Source: Desulfovibrionaceae bacterium UBA930 (GTDB taxonomy: Bacteria > Desulfobacterota > Desulfovibrionia > Desulfovibrionales > Desulfovibrionaceae). Taken from it: 6,435 nt of DNA. Both the position numbers and the translations under genes were made by a program. The notes under the pieces were generated by a model. It was not told where the DNA came from. It did not search any database and saw only the letters and a list, made by a program, of their open reading frames with translations. The stretch spans positions 1,712 to 8,146 of the forward strand of contig DBDO01000071.1 of assembly GCA_002293605.1 (NCBI GenBank), read 5' to 3'. This document shows, piece by piece, positions 5,758 to 6,435 of the stretch. Every line of letters begins with the position of its first letter. Position 1 is the stretch's first letter.

Positions 5758-5781
5758 CAAAGGGGCTGCATGCCCCCTTTG
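5758..5781. other. GC-rich hairpin
   Basis: CAAAGGGG (5758-5765) pairs with CCCCTTTG (5774-5781), an 8-bp perfect stem with an 8-base loop (CTGCATGC). Neither side is followed by a T run, so it is not an intrinsic terminator. On the minus strand it would sit a few bases before the ribosome site of the 14-codon frame. Confidence 0.55.
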
Positions 5782-5820
5782 GGGTGCCGCCCTCTACGGG
5801 AACGGGTGCCAGCAGTCTCG

Positions 5821-5865
5821 GTGTCGTGAAGAGACTATAGCAAGTTTTTTATAGCTTGACGACAC
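5821..5865 (-). promoter_or_regulatory. Candidate promoter bracketed by a perfect inverted repeat
   Basis: GTGTCGT (5821-5827) and ACGACAC (5859-5865) are perfect 7-bp arms 31 bases apart. Between and within them, on the minus strand, lie -35 TCGTCA (5862-5857, 4 of 6), a 17-base spacer and -10 TATAGT (5839-5834, 5 of 6), with a predicted start near 5827. One arm therefore covers the -35 and the other the start point, as expected of a repressor site pair. A transcript would run toward the toxin, giving a leader of about 156 bases. A competing 6-bp inverted repeat AGTCTC/GAGACT (5814-5819, 5831-5836) overlaps. Confidence 0.4.
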
Positions 5866-5887
5866 TATCCAAAATCGTACCCTTTTA

Positions 5888-5908
5888 CCGGAAAACGATG
5901 TTTTCGGG
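5888..5908. other. Inverted repeat / hairpin
   Basis: CCGGAAAAC (5888-5896) and GTTTTCGGG (5900-5908) pair in 8 of 9 positions around GAT. No T run follows on either strand. It is the clearest short-spaced palindrome in the gene-free stretch and could be an operator or an RNA hairpin. Confidence 0.45.
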
Positions 5909-5956
5909 GTGAAATTCCAATTTGGTTCCCTTGAGGGAGCTGAACTGTGGTCCGTA

Positions 5957-5988
5957 AACGGAATCTAATTCGATTCCCGTATTCCGTT
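5957..5988 (-). terminator. Nested inverted repeats at the 3' end of the third XRE gene
   Basis: AACGGAAT (5957-5964) and ATTCCGTT (5981-5988) are a perfect 8-bp pair that reaches into the stop codon of the XRE gene. Within them GGAATC (5960-5965) and GATTCC (5972-5977) form a second, exclusive 6-bp hairpin with a 6-base loop. The outer stem is followed on the minus strand by only a short T stretch, so it is at best a weak or Rho-assisted terminator or an mRNA 3'-end stabiliser. Confidence 0.35.
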
Positions 5989-6235
5989 AAACGAACATCC
6001 TGGGCGAGACGTTGAAGGCTTCGCCGAGCTTCTTCGCCATATTCCGCGAAATAGTCCGCTTGCCACTCTCAATCTCGGAAACACGGGTCTGGGCAATGCC
6101 GAGGCGCTGGGCAAGCTCTTCCTGCGTGATGTCCTCCTTCACGCGGAGCCCGCGCACGACCTTGCCGGGCCGCGCATCGGGGAAAACTTCTTCAAAGGTA
6201 TGCAGTTCCTCGCCTTCCTCGTTGACGTACCGCAC
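5987..6235 (-). CDS. Small XRE-family regulator / antitoxin-like protein
   Basis: This 82-residue protein has an acidic N-terminal segment (RYVNEEGEELHTFEEVFPDA, 2-21) and an XRE helix-turn-helix (about 29-82). The signatures are RGLRVKEDITQEELAQRLG and AQTRVSEIESGKRTISRNMAKKL, which are typical of HigA-like antitoxins and small phage-type repressors. No toxin gene is seen on either side within the window: downstream is about 270 bases of repeats, upstream about 200 bases without a gene. The first standard start is GTG at 6235, but it has no ribosome site. A perfect AGGAGG lies at 6268-6263, 9 bases before an in-frame ACG (6253), which would add TLAGHK to the protein. Further upstream the frame is closed by TGA (6259-6257). 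The true start is therefore unsettled. A 14-base palindrome between the AGGAGG and the start suggests autoregulation. Confidence 0.8.
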   Translation of the reverse strand: MRYVNEEGEELHTFEEVFPDARPGKVVRGLRVKEDITQEELAQRLGIAQTRVSEIESGKRTISRNMAKKLGEAFNVSPRMFV

Positions 6236-6249
6236 CTTGTGCCCGGCGA

Positions 6250-6268
6250 GCGTTGGTCAACGCCTCCT
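6250..6268 (-). promoter_or_regulatory. Ribosome site followed by a perfect 14-base palindrome upstream of the XRE gene
   Basis: AGGAGG (6268-6263, minus strand) is joined directly to GCGTTGGTCAACGC (6250-6263, plus strand), whose 6-base arms are perfect around a 2-base centre. As RNA the minus-strand copy could fold as a 5-bp stem with a GACC loop. The site could be an operator for the encoded repressor, or an RNA hairpin controlling access to the start codon. Confidence 0.45.
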
Positions 6269-6283
6269 AAAGACGGCCATATC

Positions 6284-6366
6284 GCCCTTTCTCTGACAAG
6301 CCGAAGCGAAGGGCAGGGTTGGTGCTTTGAAAGTAATCCTTCTGCAAGAAGGCCGCAATGGCGGCC
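6284..6366. other. Structured non-coding stretch with three stem-loops
   Basis: Three inverted repeats follow one another: GCCCTT (6284-6289) with AAGGGC (6309-6314), 19-base loop; CCTTCT (6338-6343) with AGAAGG (6347-6352), 3-base loop; and GGCCGC (6351-6356) with GCGGCC (6361-6366), 4-base loop. The last two share two bases and so exclude each other. On the minus strand the GC stem is followed by TTCTT, which resembles a weak terminator. The whole lies between an AT-rich tract and the XRE gene and may be its 5' leader or a dispersed repeat. No protein match can be supported on either strand. Confidence 0.4.
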
Positions 6367-6419
6367 TATCTATGTGTATATAAAAATATAGGACAATATA
6401 TAAATTAATAAATTTAAGG
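6367..6419. other. AT-rich tract
   Basis: About 50 bases consist almost entirely of A and T (TATATAAAAATATA and neighbours), in sharp contrast to the GC-rich remainder. It holds no gene. Several weak -10-like hexamers can be picked on either strand, such as TATACA on the minus strand, but none has a good -35, so no promoter is called. Confidence 0.6.
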
Positions 6420-6435
6420 AAACGCTGATTTATTC
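6420..6435 (+). repeat. 16-base motif, right copy of the inverted pair; possible insertion-sequence end
   Basis: AAACGCTGATTTATTC ends exactly at the window edge and pairs (15/16, inverted) with 4691-4706. Preceded by an AT-rich tract and GG, it has the look of the terminal repeat of an insertion sequence that would extend beyond the window, but no transposase is visible. The alternative is that the two copies bound the segment between them. Confidence 0.35.

Noticed and set aside
5758..5781. Intrinsic terminator
   Set aside because: The stem is strong, but no T run follows on either strand.
5720..5986. A decayed toxin gene downstream of the third XRE gene
   Set aside because: No frame here gives RelE, HigB or other toxin-like sequence; the stretch is dominated by inverted repeats.
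6257..6259. In-frame TGA upstream of the third XRE gene as a selenocysteine codon
   Set aside because: The flanking residues (MAVFRRR) match nothing, no selenocysteine insertion hairpin of the right placement is evident, and XRE proteins are not selenoproteins.
6200..6391. Plus-strand open frame of 63 codons at the right end
   Set aside because: It starts antisense inside the XRE gene, has no ribosome site, and runs through the hairpins and the AT tract.
1..6435. tRNA, rRNA or CRISPR array
   Set aside because: I saw no cloverleaf, rRNA-like sequence or regularly spaced direct repeats on either strand.

Overview
The window looks like a piece of a GC-rich Desulfovibrio-type chromosome (Desulfovibrionaceae, moderate confidence). 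The basis is the phoH-pgpH-ybeY gene order, the codon usage and the style of the proteins. No rRNA, tRNA or CRISPR array is visible. It splits into a housekeeping half (1-3667), a single unknown gene on the opposite strand (3881-4573), and an accessory stretch of small regulators and a toxin-antitoxin pair (about 4690-6435).

Housekeeping half, all on the minus strand and read from right to left: phoH (PhoH-like ATPase), pgpH (7TM-HD phosphodiesterase of the cyclic-di-AMP type) and the N-terminal 106 codons of ybeY (rRNA-maturation endonuclease), cut by the window edge. phoH and pgpH overlap by 29 bases, and ybeY starts 6 bases after the pgpH stop, so this is one operon. It joins RNA metabolism and ribosome maturation (PhoH, YbeY) with second-messenger turnover (PgpH). 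The phoH N-terminal coding region holds a run of nine G.

Middle: a divergent intergenic region carries a good sigma-54-like -24/-12 element overlapping a possible -10 box. It leads into a 230-residue serine-rich protein that I cannot assign.

Accessory half, all on the minus strand: (i) a solitary HipB-like XRE regulator with nested inverted repeats upstream and no hipA; (ii) a toxin-first RelE/ParE-type toxin with an XRE antitoxin, where the toxin promoter predicts a leaderless mRNA and the antitoxin has a near-perfect Shine-Dalgarno sequence inside the toxin gene; (iii) about 270 bases without a convincing gene but full of inverted repeats, including one that brackets a candidate promoter; (iv) a third small XRE regulator whose strong Shine-Dalgarno sequence is misplaced for its first standard start codon and is followed by a perfect 14-base palindrome; (v) a structured region, an AT-rich tract, and at the very edge a 16-base motif that recurs inverted (15/16) at 4691-4706. 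Each XRE gene has its own inverted repeats, which suggests autoregulation. The ends of this stretch may be marked by the 16-base inverted repeats, but mobility is not shown.
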